From Flavobacterium crocinum (lineage in GTDB: Bacteria > Bacteroidota > Bacteroidia > Flavobacteriales > Flavobacteriaceae), in NCBI RefSeq assembly GCF_003122385.1, contig NZ_CP029255.1, positions 4,898,001-4,962,000 of the forward strand: a stretch of 64,000 nucleotides of DNA. Reading direction: 5' to 3'. Position 1 is the first letter of the stretch; each line of letters begins with the position of its first letter. This document shows, one piece after another, positions 44,650-54,300 of this stretch. The notes below the pieces were generated by a model. It saw only the letters and a program-made list of their open reading frames with translations. It did no database searches and was not told the DNA's origin. The position numbers were made by a program, and so were the translations under genes.

Positions 44650-45683
44650 CCTACAAACTTTTTAAGCTGTATTTCCAAATCTACAACGTAGGTCTTTTTA
44701 TCATCCTGAATGTCTAATTTATAATCTTTTCCATAAATTAAATTCAGACGTTCAATAGTATTCTTTAAACCAATTTTGGTTGAAATGACATCATTTTTCT
44801 TCGGAATCGAATTCATAACATGAAGATTCAATAATCCGTTCTGAACTGTAATTGTGATTTTTACAAAGCAGTTTTCGATCGCGCAGGTTCCGTGTTTAAA
44901 AGCATTTTCGATAAAAGCGATTAACAACATTGGCGAAATTTTATACGCATTTTCGTTATCTACATTACTTTCAAAAGTAATATCGCAACGATATCCTACG
45001 CGTTCTTTTTCAAGCTGAACATAACTGTTAATAAATTCCAGTTCGTCTTCTAAAGATACACATTGTTTACTGTTACTTTCCAATTGATAACGCATTAACT
45101 GCGAAACTTTCATAATTAAATCAGGCGTTCTGTCCGGAAACTGAAGACTGATTCCGTAAAGTGTATTAAAAGTATTAAATAAAAAATGCGGATTCAATTG
45201 TCCTTTCAAAGAATTTAACTGCATTTGATTGAACAACAAGGCCGCATCGGTTTGTTTTCTGTGGATTCGATAAAACTTAAATACAATAATCGGACTTAAA
45301 ATACAGACCAAAGTCCCTAAAACGCTTGCCAATTGATACGCATAACTTCTTTGATGCGAGTTTTGATACAAATGGCATTTGGCAAACATATCGAGCATTG
45401 TAATTTCGTAAAGAATGACTGAAAAGACAAAAACTCCAAAAAGTGTCAGAATTATATAAGTAAAAGGCTTGTTTGCTTTAAATAAAATGGGAAGCAAGAA
45501 AAAACGGTTAAACTGGGCATGCATGTATAAAATGCAATAGAAAAATATACCCATTGCAATAGAAATGAAGGAACTGAATAACATCCAATCATTTTTCAAG
45601 GTATAAATTGTAAATGAAAAAAGGACAACGGCTACTTCCTGCCACCATTTGTTGTCCAGTATGTTATCGATTCTTTTATTCAT
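44646..45683 (-). CDS. LytS-type sensor histidine kinase
   Basis: A 345-aa membrane kinase. About four N-terminal membrane helices (residues 15-140) are followed by the His_kinase/HATPase pair. The phospho-His lies in LKGQLNPHFLFNTFNTLYGI near residue 180, and the N-box is LLIAFIENAFKHGT near 260. There is no large extracellular sensor, so the helices probably detect a membrane-associated cue. It forms a two-gene unit with the LytTR regulator. Confidence 0.9.
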   Translation of the reverse strand: MNKRIDNILDNKWWQEVAVVLFSFTIYTLKNDWMLFSSFISIAMGIFFYCILYMHAQFNRFFLLPILFKANKPFTYIILTLFGVFVFSVILYEITMLDMFAKCHLYQNSHQRSYAYQLASVLGTLVCILSPIIVFKFYRIHRKQTDAALLFNQMQLNSLKGQLNPHFLFNTFNTLYGISLQFPDRTPDLIMKVSQLMRYQLESNSKQCVSLEDELEFINSYVQLEKERVGYRCDITFESNVDNENAYKISPMLLIAFIENAFKHGTCAIENCFVKITITVQNGLLNLHVMNSIPKKNDVISTKIGLKNTIERLNLIYGKDYKLDIQDDKKTYVVDLEIQLKKFVG

Positions 45684-45741
45684 TCTTAATTTTCAAATAG
45701 GGTACAAAGTTCGAACAAATATTTAATTTATATTTCTTAAA

Positions 45742-45764
45742 AATGACCAATTCAATTCGTCATT
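45742..45764. promoter_or_regulatory. 23-bp near-perfect palindrome between the two-component and efflux operons
   Basis: AATGACCAATT and AATTCGTCATT are mirrored around a central C, with mismatches only at the middle and one symmetric pair. It sits in the only divergent gap between the LytS gene and the TolC gene, about 50 bases before the efflux -7 element. A dimeric-regulator site is the likely meaning. LytTR sites are usually direct repeats, so another regulator is possible. Confidence 0.65.
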
Positions 45765-45813
45765 TACTAGTGCAGTACATCACTTAACATGACTTTTATC
45801 AGGGTAAGAGAAA

Positions 45814-45821
45814 TAAATTTG
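45814..45821 (+). promoter_or_regulatory. -7 element of the RND efflux operon (TAAATTTG)
   Basis: A perfect TAnnTTTG match 37 bases before the ATG at 45858. It rules out the upstream ATG at 45789 as the normal start. Confidence 0.65.
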
Positions 45822-45857
45822 TTTCATCAAAAACATTTTATTTCACACCTTGAGTTT

Positions 45858-47243
45858 ATGTATTTCAAAAAAATTACCATTTTATTTTTATTGATTTTTG
45901 TCTCAATTGGTTATTCTCAAACCCTGTCTTTAAAAGAAGCAGTAAAAACAGGACTTGAAAATTACGGTTCCATCCGAGCAAAAAACAATTACACCAATGC
46001 ATCAAAGGAAACTCTAAAACAATCCAAACGTGATTATCTGCCAAACCTGAATTTGTCGGCACAGCAGGATTACGGAACTGTAAACGGACAAAACGGACCG
46101 CTTTACGGATTTGGAGGTTTAGGAGTTGCTTCATCAGGTTTGCCTCTTCCGGAACAAAACTGGAATTCGGCGTTTGGTGCACTTTATTTAGTCAACATGA
46201 ACTGGGATTTTTTCACTTTCGGAAAAACACAGGAAAAAATCAATTTGTCTAAAATTGATGTTCAGGCTAAAGAAAAAGATTTACAGCAGGAAAAATTCCA
46301 GCAGGAAATCAAAATTTCGGCTGCTTACTTGAATTTATTAGCAAGTCAGAGATTACTGATTTCACAGCAAAAAAACTTAGACCGCGCAGAAGTCTTCAAA
46401 AAGACAGCGGTTGCGAGAGTTAAAAACGGATTATTGGCAGGAGTCGATTCTACATTGGCTACAGCCGAAGTTTCTAAAGCTAAAATCGCTCTCAACTTAG
46501 CCAGGAATTTCGTTAAGGAACAAAACAATAAATTAGTCGATTTAATGGGCGTTGCGCCACAGGACTTTGTTACTGATACCCTTTTTGTAACGCAGATTCC
46601 AAAAGAATTGATTCAGGGAAATGCCACAAATGACAGTCTTCATCCTTTATTGCAATTCTATAAAACCAAAATCGATTACAGCAATCAACAGGTTAAATTA
46701 TACAAACGTTTTTATTATCCAACAATGAGTGCTTTTGGTGTTTTACAAACCAGAGCTTCGGGATTTGAGAATAGTTATGCAACAGACCAGACTGCATTTA
46801 GCAGAAATTACTGGGATGGTGTAAATCCGGATCGTACCAATTATTTACTTGGAGTTGGAATTACGTGGAATTTAACTACTCCGTTTCGTTCAAGCAAACA
46901 AGTTATGGCTCAGAAATTTGTTTCTCAGGGATTACAGGAAGAATACAATCAGGCAGACAGAGAACTGAAATCGCAATTGAATTTTGCTGAAGATAAGATC
47001 AAAATTACACTGGAAAATTACGCCGAAGCTCCTATTCAGGTTGATGCGGCAAAAAGAGCTTACGTTCAGAAATCGACTTTATACAAAAACGGTTTAACCG
47101 ATTTGACCGATTTAACACAAACAATGTATGTCTTAAACCGTGCCGAAATCGATCGTGATATTGTCAACAACAATGTATGGCAGTCGTTCTTGCTGAAAGT
47201 AGCTGCAACGGGCAATTTTGACTTATTTATAAATGAATTTTAA
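45858..47243 (+). CDS. TolC-family outer-membrane efflux protein
   Basis: The outer-membrane channel of a tripartite pump, 461 aa from the ATG at 45858 (MYFKKITILFLLIF signal peptide, ending YSQ). The frame extends to 45789, but the promoter lies inside that extension. TolC-type repeats of coiled-coil helices are visible (ETLKQSKRDYLPNLNLSAQQDYG, KISAAYLNLLASQRLLISQQKNL, and the second repeat near the C-terminus). It starts the operon TolC - RND pump - membrane fusion protein; the pump begins 12 bases later. Confidence 0.87.
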   Translation: MYFKKITILFLLIFVSIGYSQTLSLKEAVKTGLENYGSIRAKNNYTNASKETLKQSKRDYLPNLNLSAQQDYGTVNGQNGPLYGFGGLGVASSGLPLPEQNWNSAFGALYLVNMNWDFFTFGKTQEKINLSKIDVQAKEKDLQQEKFQQEIKISAAYLNLLASQRLLISQQKNLDRAEVFKKTAVARVKNGLLAGVDSTLATAEVSKAKIALNLARNFVKEQNNKLVDLMGVAPQDFVTDTLFVTQIPKELIQGNATNDSLHPLLQFYKTKIDYSNQQVKLYKRFYYPTMSAFGVLQTRASGFENSYATDQTAFSRNYWDGVNPDRTNYLLGVGITWNLTTPFRSSKQVMAQKFVSQGLQEEYNQADRELKSQLNFAEDKIKITLENYAEAPIQVDAAKRAYVQKSTLYKNGLTDLTDLTQTMYVLNRAEIDRDIVNNNVWQSFLLKVAATGNFDLFINEF

Positions 47244-47255
47244 CTATAGATCCAA

Positions 47256-50200
47256 ATGAATTTAATACGTTTTGCACTCCGCAAACCCATCTCCATTTTA
47301 GTATTGGTTGCGGGTCTATTTTTCTTCGGAATTGGTGCCATCAGAGACATTAAGGTAGATATTTTACCTAAAATGAATTTGCCGGTTATCTATATCGCGC
47401 ATCCGTTTGGAGGTTATACGCCAGACCAGATGGAGGCTTATTTTGCCAAAAACTACGTAAATGTTTTACCTTTTTCTAACGGTATCAAATCCGTAGAAAC
47501 CAAAAATATTCAGGGGTTAATGATTATGAAATTAACCTATTATGAAGGAACCAATATGGCTCAGGCCGCTGCCGAGTTAAGTGCGCTGTCGAACAGAATC
47601 CAGGCGGCTTTTCCTCCGGGAACACAGCCTCCGTTTATCATTCGTTTTGATGCTTCTTCACTTCCAATCGGGCAATTGGTATTGAGCAGTAAAGTACGTT
47701 CAAACAACGAATTACAGGATTTAGCCAACGTTTACGTTCGTGCTTCCTTTACTGCAATTCCTGGTTTATTATCTCCGGCTCCCTTTGGCGGAAGCCCAAG
47801 AACAATTGAGGTTAACGTTGATCCGGATTTACTGCGTTCGCATAATATGACGCCGGATCAGATTGTAGAAGCGATTCGTGTAAACAATCAAACGGCTCCT
47901 TCCGGAAATGTGAGAATGGGCGACAAAAACTATATTACACCAACGAACAATACCATTAAAGAAGTTAAAGATTTTGAACAGATTCCGTTATTCAAAGGCG
48001 GTGTTCAAAACTTAAAATTAGGCGATGTCGCAACGGTAAAAGACGGTGCAGATATTACCGCAGGTTATGCCTTGGTAAACGGAAAACGTTCGGTTTACAT
48101 TAGTATTGCAAAAGCCGGAGATGCTTCTACCTGGGATGTGGTTCAGAAATTGAAAAAAGAACTTCCTAAAATTCAGAGTACTTTACCTGAAGATGTAAAC
48201 ATTACGTATGAATTTGACCAGTCGGTTTATGTAATCAACTCGGTTAAAAGTTTGATTACTGAGGGAATTATCGGTGCGGTTCTAACGGGATTAATGGTTT
48301 TATTATTCCTTGGTGACCGTCGCGCCGCTCTGATCGTAATTATGACGATTCCGATTTCGATTATTTCCGGGGTTTTATTCCTGAAATTATTTGGACAAAC
48401 CATCAACTTAATGTCATTATCAGGATTGGCGCTGGCAATTGGTATTTTGGTGGACGAAAGTACCGTAACGATCGAAAATATCCACCAGCATCTCGATATG
48501 GGAAAACCAAAAGCACTCGCCATTTGGGATGCCTGTCAGGAAATTGCTTTGCCTAAATTATTGATCTTACTTTGTATTCTTGCCGTTTTTGCACCGGCAT
48601 TTACAATGGTAGGTATTCCCGGAGCGTTGTTCCTGCCTTTAGCATTGGCGATTGGATTCTCAATGGTAATTTCATTCTTATTATCGCAGACTTTTGTACC
48701 TGTAATGGCAAACTGGATGATGAAAGGGCATGAAAAACACGAACATGGCCCGGAAATTACAGATGACGAAGCTGAATTTAATGACTGTGGTTTAACTCCG
48801 GAATCAGAACAAAATCTGATTACTCAGAAAAAAGGGTATGTAGAAAGAGAAGACACTAATCTGGACGGAAAAATAAGTCTTTTTGAGCGTTTCAAAATTC
48901 GTTTCATGCGAACATTAGACCGTTTATTCGTTCATAAAAAAATAACGACTGTTGTATATCTGGTTTCGGCTATATTTTTGGCAGTTGTACTGATTACTTT
49001 TATTGGAAAAGACGTATTCCCAAAAACCAATTCAAGTCAGTTTCAGCTGAGAATGCGTGCTCCTGACGGAACGCGTCTGGAAAGAACAGAAGAGCAAGCT
49101 ATTATTGTTTTAAAAGAATTAGAGAAAATGGTGGGGAAAGAACATATCGGAATTTCGTCTGTATATGTCGGACAGCACCCGTCTTTATTCTCCATTAACC
49201 CGATTTACCTTTTTATGGCGGGTTCTCACGAAGCTGTTTTTCAGGTGAGTTTGAAAGACATTCATCTGGATATGGATGATTTTAAAGATGATTTCAGGGC
49301 GAGACTTAAAAAAGTATTGCCGGATACGAAACTTTCTTTTGAACCTATAGAATTAACCGATAAAGTGTTAAGCCAGGGATCTCCTACTCCAATCGAAATT
49401 CGAGTGGCTGGAAAAGACAAAAAACGAAATGAATTGTACGCTACTCAAATTGTAGAAAAACTAAAAGCAATTTCGTATTTCAGAGACGTACAAATTGGTC
49501 AGCCAATTCATTATCCGGCTATGAATATTGATATTGACAGAACGCGTGCTGCCGAATTGGGAGTAGATATGAATGATATTTCACGTTCTTTGGTAGCTTC
49601 GACCTCATCATCTCGTTACACCGAAAAAAATACGTGGGTTGACGAAAGAGCGGGATTATCATACAACGTTCAGGTTCAGGTGCCTTTAAACAAGATGAAA
49701 AGTAAAACTGATATTGGAGAAATTCCGGTATTAAAAAATTCGCTTCGTCCGGTTTTAAGTGATGTTGCTAAAATTACACCAAGCATTGTAAGTGGTGAAA
49801 ATGATAACTTAGGAGCCATGCCATACATTACCGTTACGGCCAACATTAACCAGACCGATTTAGGAACGGCTACAAAAGATGTTGGTAAAACCATTAGTTC
49901 ACTGGGCGAATTGCCACGTGGTTTGTTTATAACGCCTATTGGATTAAGTACTGTACTGACAGAAACATTAAGTAGTTTACAATCTGGATTATTGGTTGCT
50001 ATATTTGTAATCTTCTTAATGTTGGCTGCTAATTTCCAGTCGTTCAAAGTTTCGCTGGTTATTTTAACAACCGTTCCGGCGGTAGTTTTAGGCGCTTTAT
50101 TAATGCTGACTATTACAGGTTCTACGTTAAACTTACAATCGTATATGGGAATTATCATGTCGGTTGGGGTTTCGATTGCCAATGCTGTACTTTTGGTTAC

Positions 50201-50546
50201 GAATGCAGAACAGCTTCGAAAAATAAACGGAAATGCATTAGAATCTGCGAGAGAAGCGGCAGCGTTGCGTCTTCGTCCAATTATCATGACTTCGGTTGCA
50301 ATGATTGCGGGTATGTTACCAATGGCAATTGGACACGGCGAAGGAGGCGATCAGGTTTCTCCGTTAGGAAGAGCGGTTATTGGCGGATTATTATTTTCTA
50401 CTTTTGCCGTATTATTAATCCTTCCGCAGATATTTGCCTGGGCACAGGAAAAAACAACGACACAATCTGTTTCTTTAGATCCTGAAGACGAAGAAAGTAT
50501 CCATTATATCTCATCGATAAGTAAGTCAAAAGTTGGAAAGTCATAA
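47256..50546 (+). CDS. RND-family efflux permease (HAE1-like), with EF-hand-like loop
   Basis: An inner-membrane proton-driven pump of 1096 aa. TM1 (ISILVLVAGLFFFGIG), the proton-relay region (LAIGILVDESTVTIENI, TM4) and the second-half repeat (VSIANAVLLVTNAEQLR, TM10) are clear. Between TM6 and TM7 the cytoplasmic loop has an acidic insert (HEHGPEITDDEAEFNDCG) and then residues 533-544, DTNLDGKISLFE, which fit a canonical EF-hand calcium loop at positions 1, 3, 5, 6, 8, 9 and 12. Such a loop is not usual in RND pumps. The substrate class is not predictable. Confidence 0.88.
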   Translation: MNLIRFALRKPISILVLVAGLFFFGIGAIRDIKVDILPKMNLPVIYIAHPFGGYTPDQMEAYFAKNYVNVLPFSNGIKSVETKNIQGLMIMKLTYYEGTNMAQAAAELSALSNRIQAAFPPGTQPPFIIRFDASSLPIGQLVLSSKVRSNNELQDLANVYVRASFTAIPGLLSPAPFGGSPRTIEVNVDPDLLRSHNMTPDQIVEAIRVNNQTAPSGNVRMGDKNYITPTNNTIKEVKDFEQIPLFKGGVQNLKLGDVATVKDGADITAGYALVNGKRSVYISIAKAGDASTWDVVQKLKKELPKIQSTLPEDVNITYEFDQSVYVINSVKSLITEGIIGAVLTGLMVLLFLGDRRAALIVIMTIPISIISGVLFLKLFGQTINLMSLSGLALAIGILVDESTVTIENIHQHLDMGKPKALAIWDACQEIALPKLLILLCILAVFAPAFTMVGIPGALFLPLALAIGFSMVISFLLSQTFVPVMANWMMKGHEKHEHGPEITDDEAEFNDCGLTPESEQNLITQKKGYVEREDTNLDGKISLFERFKIRFMRTLDRLFVHKKITTVVYLVSAIFLAVVLITFIGKDVFPKTNSSQFQLRMRAPDGTRLERTEEQAIIVLKELEKMVGKEHIGISSVYVGQHPSLFSINPIYLFMAGSHEAVFQVSLKDIHLDMDDFKDDFRARLKKVLPDTKLSFEPIELTDKVLSQGSPTPIEIRVAGKDKKRNELYATQIVEKLKAISYFRDVQIGQPIHYPAMNIDIDRTRAAELGVDMNDISRSLVASTSSSRYTEKNTWVDERAGLSYNVQVQVPLNKMKSKTDIGEIPVLKNSLRPVLSDVAKITPSIVSGENDNLGAMPYITVTANINQTDLGTATKDVGKTISSLGELPRGLFITPIGLSTVLTETLSSLQSGLLVAIFVIFLMLAANFQSFKVSLVILTTVPAVVLGALLMLTITGSTLNLQSYMGIIMSVGVSIANAVLLVTNAEQLRKINGNALESAREAAALRLRPIIMTSVAMIAGMLPMAIGHGEGGDQVSPLGRAVIGGLLFSTFAVLLILPQIFAWAQEKTTTQSVSLDPEDEESIHYISSISKSKVGKS

Positions 50547-50580
50547 AGTTGAAAGTCACATCGTAGTGTAACTAAAAATT

Positions 50581-50713
50581 AAACACATAGAAACATAGAA
50601 TTTTATGTCAAAAAAAAGGTAAAAGAAAAAACTAGTTTTCACACATAGCTATGTGCATTTAAACAAGTGAAACGCCTTCTATGCACAAAGAAAAGCTATG
50701 TTTCTATGTGTTT
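50581..50713. repeat. Inverted-repeat element (ACATAGAAACATAG family)
   Basis: AAACACATAGAAACATAG at 50581-50598 is the exact mirror of CTATGTTTCTATGTGTTT at 50696-50713. The inner word ACATAGCTATGT also occurs in the copy at 41392-41520. Non-coding, inside the efflux operon. Confidence 0.8.
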
Positions 50714-50765
50714 AAAAAAAATACACGCAACGGATTAAAACATATTCATTATATAAAACCAAAAA

Positions 50766-51854
50766 ATGAACACTAAAATTATAAAATATAGCCCGCTGTT
50801 TCTAGCAGCATTATTTTTCCTGAACAGCTGTAATTCTAAAAAAGAAGAAACCGTTACACCGGAAATTCAGCCAAAGGTTGAAACCTTCCTTTTAGAAAAA
50901 CAAAAACTAACAACAGAACTGCGTTTGCCAGCCGAATTAACCGGTTTCCAGCAAGTAGATTTGTATGCAAAAGTAAGCAGTTTCGTAAAAACGTTAAAAG
51001 TTGATATTGGTACGAAAGTAAAAAAAGGACAGCTTTTAATTGTTTTGGAAGCGCCTGAAATTAGCTCGCAACTGGCTGCAGCCGAATCGAGATTAAAATC
51101 GATGGAAGCCATTTACGCTACCAGCAAAAGCACTTACAACCGTTTGTACGAAACGAGCAAGGTAGAAGGAACAATTTCTAAAAACGATTTGGAAATGGCA
51201 AGCGGAAAAAAGAATTCTGATTACGCACAATATCAGGCCGCAATTGCAGCGCATAAAGAAGTTTCGATCATGAGAGGGTATCTTGAAATTCGTGCTCCTT
51301 TTGATGGTGTTGTAGCAGCCAGAAATGTGAATTTAGGAACATTTGTTGGGCCGGCAGGAAAAGGATCCGATTTGCCTTTGTTAACGATTCAGGAGCAAAG
51401 CAAATTACGTTTGGCGGTTTCTATTCCGGAATTGTATACAGGATATTTACACCCGGGCGACGAAATGAGTTTTAATGTAAAATCGTTACCGGAAAATTTT
51501 AAAGCTAAAATTACCAGAATGTCCGGTGCTTTAGATTTAAAACTGCGTTCTGAAAGAGTCGAAATGGATGTTTATAACACAAAAGGCGATTTATTACCTG
51601 GAATGGTTGCCGAAGTTTTATTACCGCTTAACGCGAAAGACAGTACGTTTGTAGTACCAAAATCGGCAGTAGTTAGTTCTGCTGAAGGTTTGTATGTAGT
51701 AAAAGTGGTAAACAAAAAAGCGACCAGAGTTGAAATTAAAAAAGGAAGAGAAATCGACGATAAAATCGAAATTTTCGGTGACTTAACTCCAAAAGATAAA
51801 CTGGTAAAAATTGCCAGCGAAGAAACTAAGGAAGGCGATGTTATAAACGAATAA
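50766..51854 (+). CDS. RND membrane fusion protein (periplasmic adaptor), lipoprotein
   Basis: Bridges the pump and the TolC channel. A 362-aa lipoprotein (LFFLNSC then NSKKEE) with hairpin, lipoyl and beta-barrel parts: ELTGFQQVDLYAKVSSFVKTLKVDIGTKVKKGQLL at the lipoyl half, helical hairpin at 105-155, then IRAPFDGVVAARNVNLG and LPGMVAEVLLPL. The gene order channel, pump, adaptor is less usual than adaptor first, and a 219-bp repeat-containing gap separates it from the pump. Confidence 0.87.
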   Translation: MNTKIIKYSPLFLAALFFLNSCNSKKEETVTPEIQPKVETFLLEKQKLTTELRLPAELTGFQQVDLYAKVSSFVKTLKVDIGTKVKKGQLLIVLEAPEISSQLAAAESRLKSMEAIYATSKSTYNRLYETSKVEGTISKNDLEMASGKKNSDYAQYQAAIAAHKEVSIMRGYLEIRAPFDGVVAARNVNLGTFVGPAGKGSDLPLLTIQEQSKLRLAVSIPELYTGYLHPGDEMSFNVKSLPENFKAKITRMSGALDLKLRSERVEMDVYNTKGDLLPGMVAEVLLPLNAKDSTFVVPKSAVVSSAEGLYVVKVVNKKATRVEIKKGREIDDKIEIFGDLTPKDKLVKIASEETKEGDVINE

Positions 51855-52167
51855 CCTGCGTTTAGTCTTCATTTTAGTGATTACCAATTACTGTACGCAT
51901 TCTTAGGAATGCAAATTTTTAAATTTGCCTAAAAGGGCAGTTCTTCTTTAATTGGAGGGACTGTCTTTTTTTTGTTTGAATTGCTTTAATTTCTGAAAAC
52001 AACTCTCAAATTTAATCCTATTCTAAATACTAAAAAAAGTCTTATTTTATTACAAATAAAACTTTTAAAGCGTGCTTATCATTTTATCAGTACATAAATT
52101 TAAAATTTAGACATATTTAACATAAAATAAGAAACATTAACTATCTAATTTTAAAAGTTTAAAAGTT
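51855..52167. other. Spacer with two hairpins, no gene
   Basis: A perfect GCAAATTT/AAATTTGC hairpin at 51911-51928 and a terminator at 51935-51971 are present. The rest is AT-rich and apparently non-coding, probably holding the promoter of the 52168 gene. Confidence 0.5.
51935..51971 (+). terminator. Intrinsic terminator of the RND efflux operon
   Basis: GGGCAGT pairs with ACTGTCT (allowing G-U), followed by eight T, 80 bases after the adaptor stop. Confidence 0.75.
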
Positions 52168-53697
52168 ATGACAAAAACCAGACGTGTTGGCGGTAATGCG
52201 ACTTACATAGTTAGAGGAACGACAAGAGAATTTGCCAACGAAATAGAAATAAACTCAAACGGGCGAATCGATTATTATGCACCTGAATATACCTATGGAG
52301 ACCCAGAACCCAGACCTGTTAGAAAAGAACCTGAAGTTGCTTTTTCAGGCTGTTGGACTTCAGATTATGAAGGAATGAGAAACTTGGAAAAGGATACCAC
52401 TAAACCTATGTCAAATCTTGGAGAAACGGTTTACTTTCAATTAACTGTTAGCAATGACATACCAATTGGTACAAATATAACATTTAAGCTTTGGGATGAA
52501 GATTTTGGAGATATACTAAATTGGTTTTTATCAGATGATGATACATTTGATGGTAAAAAAGTCTATCGAAATGCTGTTGTAAGAGAGGTAAACGGCACTC
52601 ATAAAATGACAATTAAATTATTTCTAAACCCAAAATGGTATGATGATCTTGTGGCAGATCTCGGGCGTTTTAAGAATGGCTGTCTGGACTTTTATTGGAC
52701 ATGGGAATATAATGGTAAACCATGGACTTCAAATACAAATATACTTAATGTATATCCTTCAAAAACTACTTTGTTTATAAAACCAGCTTATGAAGGTTAT
52801 GGTTTTCCGGAACTTAGAACAGCAGATGGCCAACTTATTGTTTTCTCTGCGGGAATCGTTGCTACAAAAGAGCCATCTAAAGAATTAGAAAATATAATGG
52901 ATACTATTCTAGATGATATTAAAAATAACGCTATTGCAGATGTTCGTGAAAAGGTGGTGAAATTCAGCGATAAATTGCGCTATTCTATTGCGATCAAAAA
53001 GCTTAAAAAAGGATATTTAGCCAATAACTTAGGAAAAATAGAATTTAGCCGAAGGCTTTACACCAAACCTGTATTTGATAACAGCGGAAAACTGTATGAA
53101 ATTACGCAAGCGGCTAATTTTGGCTACATAAAAGAAGGAAAACTTGTTACCACAAAAGGAATAAGCCAGCTTGATTATTTTAGAGAAATTGGAGTTCGTA
53201 ATGCAATATTAAAAAATGCAGAAAAACTAGATTATATCTTACAAGCTTTAGATCTATTACGTTTTGCCATGGACGAAAAAAAAATAGAAACCATCACTAC
53301 CATGTTTGCACCTTTAGACTTTTTAAATGCAATTGTTTATCCAAGCATAAGCAAACCCATTGAAGAACTTTGGGATAATATTGTGGTGCATGATGTTGAA
53401 AATGCAAAAGACAATGGTCTTAGAGGAATTTATAAACTAGTAAATTCAGAAGATTTTAATAGAGAGAAATATGGAGACTATCAATATATTGAAATTAACC
53501 AAGATATGTTAAATAAATTATTGGAAGGGAAATATAAAACATTTGAAGAATTAAAAAAAAATCAAATCCGATTAAGAGAAACCGTTGATAAATATGAATA
53601 TCAAGAGGGTTTACTTTATACAATTCTTTATTACAAAAAAATTGATGATAATTTAGACAAACCAATGACATATATAGAAACTATTTTTATTAACTAA
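52168..53697 (+). CDS. Unrecognised 509-aa protein, candidate effector-like
   Basis: I do not recognise the family. No signal peptide is visible. Residues about 1-50 alternate short polar and aromatic residues in a beta-strand rhythm (RRVGGNATYIVRGTTREFA, then EIEINSNGRIDYYAPEYTYGDPEP). Residues about 60-200 look like an immunoglobulin-type beta-sandwich (VAFSGCWTSDY, GETVYFQLTVSNDIP, NITFKLWDEDFGD, LDFYWTWEY). The last 300 residues are mainly helical and charged, without known catalytic motifs. Two small envelope genes follow at 6 and 3 bases. A spike or secretion leader, an adaptor domain and a variable C-terminal domain would fit an exported effector, but this is inference; no Hcp, VgrG or other secretion gene is in the window. 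Confidence 0.6.
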   Translation: MTKTRRVGGNATYIVRGTTREFANEIEINSNGRIDYYAPEYTYGDPEPRPVRKEPEVAFSGCWTSDYEGMRNLEKDTTKPMSNLGETVYFQLTVSNDIPIGTNITFKLWDEDFGDILNWFLSDDDTFDGKKVYRNAVVREVNGTHKMTIKLFLNPKWYDDLVADLGRFKNGCLDFYWTWEYNGKPWTSNTNILNVYPSKTTLFIKPAYEGYGFPELRTADGQLIVFSAGIVATKEPSKELENIMDTILDDIKNNAIADVREKVVKFSDKLRYSIAIKKLKKGYLANNLGKIEFSRRLYTKPVFDNSGKLYEITQAANFGYIKEGKLVTTKGISQLDYFREIGVRNAILKNAEKLDYILQALDLLRFAMDEKKIETITTMFAPLDFLNAIVYPSISKPIEELWDNIVVHDVENAKDNGLRGIYKLVNSEDFNREKYGDYQYIEINQDMLNKLLEGKYKTFEELKKNQIRLRETVDKYEYQEGLLYTILYYKKIDDNLDKPMTYIETIFIN

Positions 53698-53703
53698 TTC
53701 ACT

Positions 53704-54297
53704 ATGAGACACATTTATATAATTATTGTAATCTGTATATCATTTTTTTCATGTAAGCCTAAAAAAACTATTGAAATTAACCAAATTACTTCTAAAGAAA
53801 TTGTAACAATTGAGAATAACTATATGGATAAAAATAAAATCAAAGATAGCTTCCGTATAAGTATTCCAACTGAATATGAGATAAGAATTAATTCATTTGT
53901 TCACTATATAACGTGGTTTTATAAGGTTAATAATAAAACTTTAAATCCTAGTAGAATTGATTATCAAGTATATGACAAGCGAGATCTAACAAAAGAAATA
54001 TTGGAATTAAATTTTGACAAATCATTCAATAATGAATCAATAGGTATAATTGTAAAAGAAAGAAATCATTTAATTTCCAAAAAAGATGCTCAACAACTAT
54101 TAAAAAAATACAGCATTAATAAATCTCTAGATAGTTTAAAATCTAACGACACCATAAAACTGGTATCTTATGATAAGTTTAGAAAAGAAAACAAGATGTT
54201 TATACAAGAACTTAATAAGATTAGCGATTCTATACATTTTACAGCAATGAAAAAAGATGGGAGTTTTTTTTATGTGAGCAAAAAAATCAATTGGTAG
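53704..54297 (+). CDS. Lipoprotein of the 52168 locus, candidate immunity-like
   Basis: A 197-aa protein with a lipoprotein signal (ICISFFSC, Cys17) and an AT-rich gene body. The family is not recognised. The C-terminal part (LLKKYSINKSLDSLKSNDTI) resembles the phrase LSKTLNIPINKKIIDSLYKT in the next gene, so the two may be distant relatives. It starts 6 bases after the large protein. If that protein is a toxin, this is a natural immunity candidate; equally it may be a co-secreted component. Confidence 0.6.
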   Translation: MRHIYIIIVICISFFSCKPKKTIEINQITSKEIVTIENNYMDKNKIKDSFRISIPTEYEIRINSFVHYITWFYKVNNKTLNPSRIDYQVYDKRDLTKEILELNFDKSFNNESIGIIVKERNHLISKKDAQQLLKKYSINKSLDSLKSNDTIKLVSYDKFRKENKMFIQELNKISDSIHFTAMKKDGSFFYVSKKINW

Positions 54298-54300
54298 ATT

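Noticed and set aside
49676..50287. 203-aa minus-strand frame inside the RND pump gene
   Set aside because: Antisense shadow; the pump protein on the other strand has complete family motifs.
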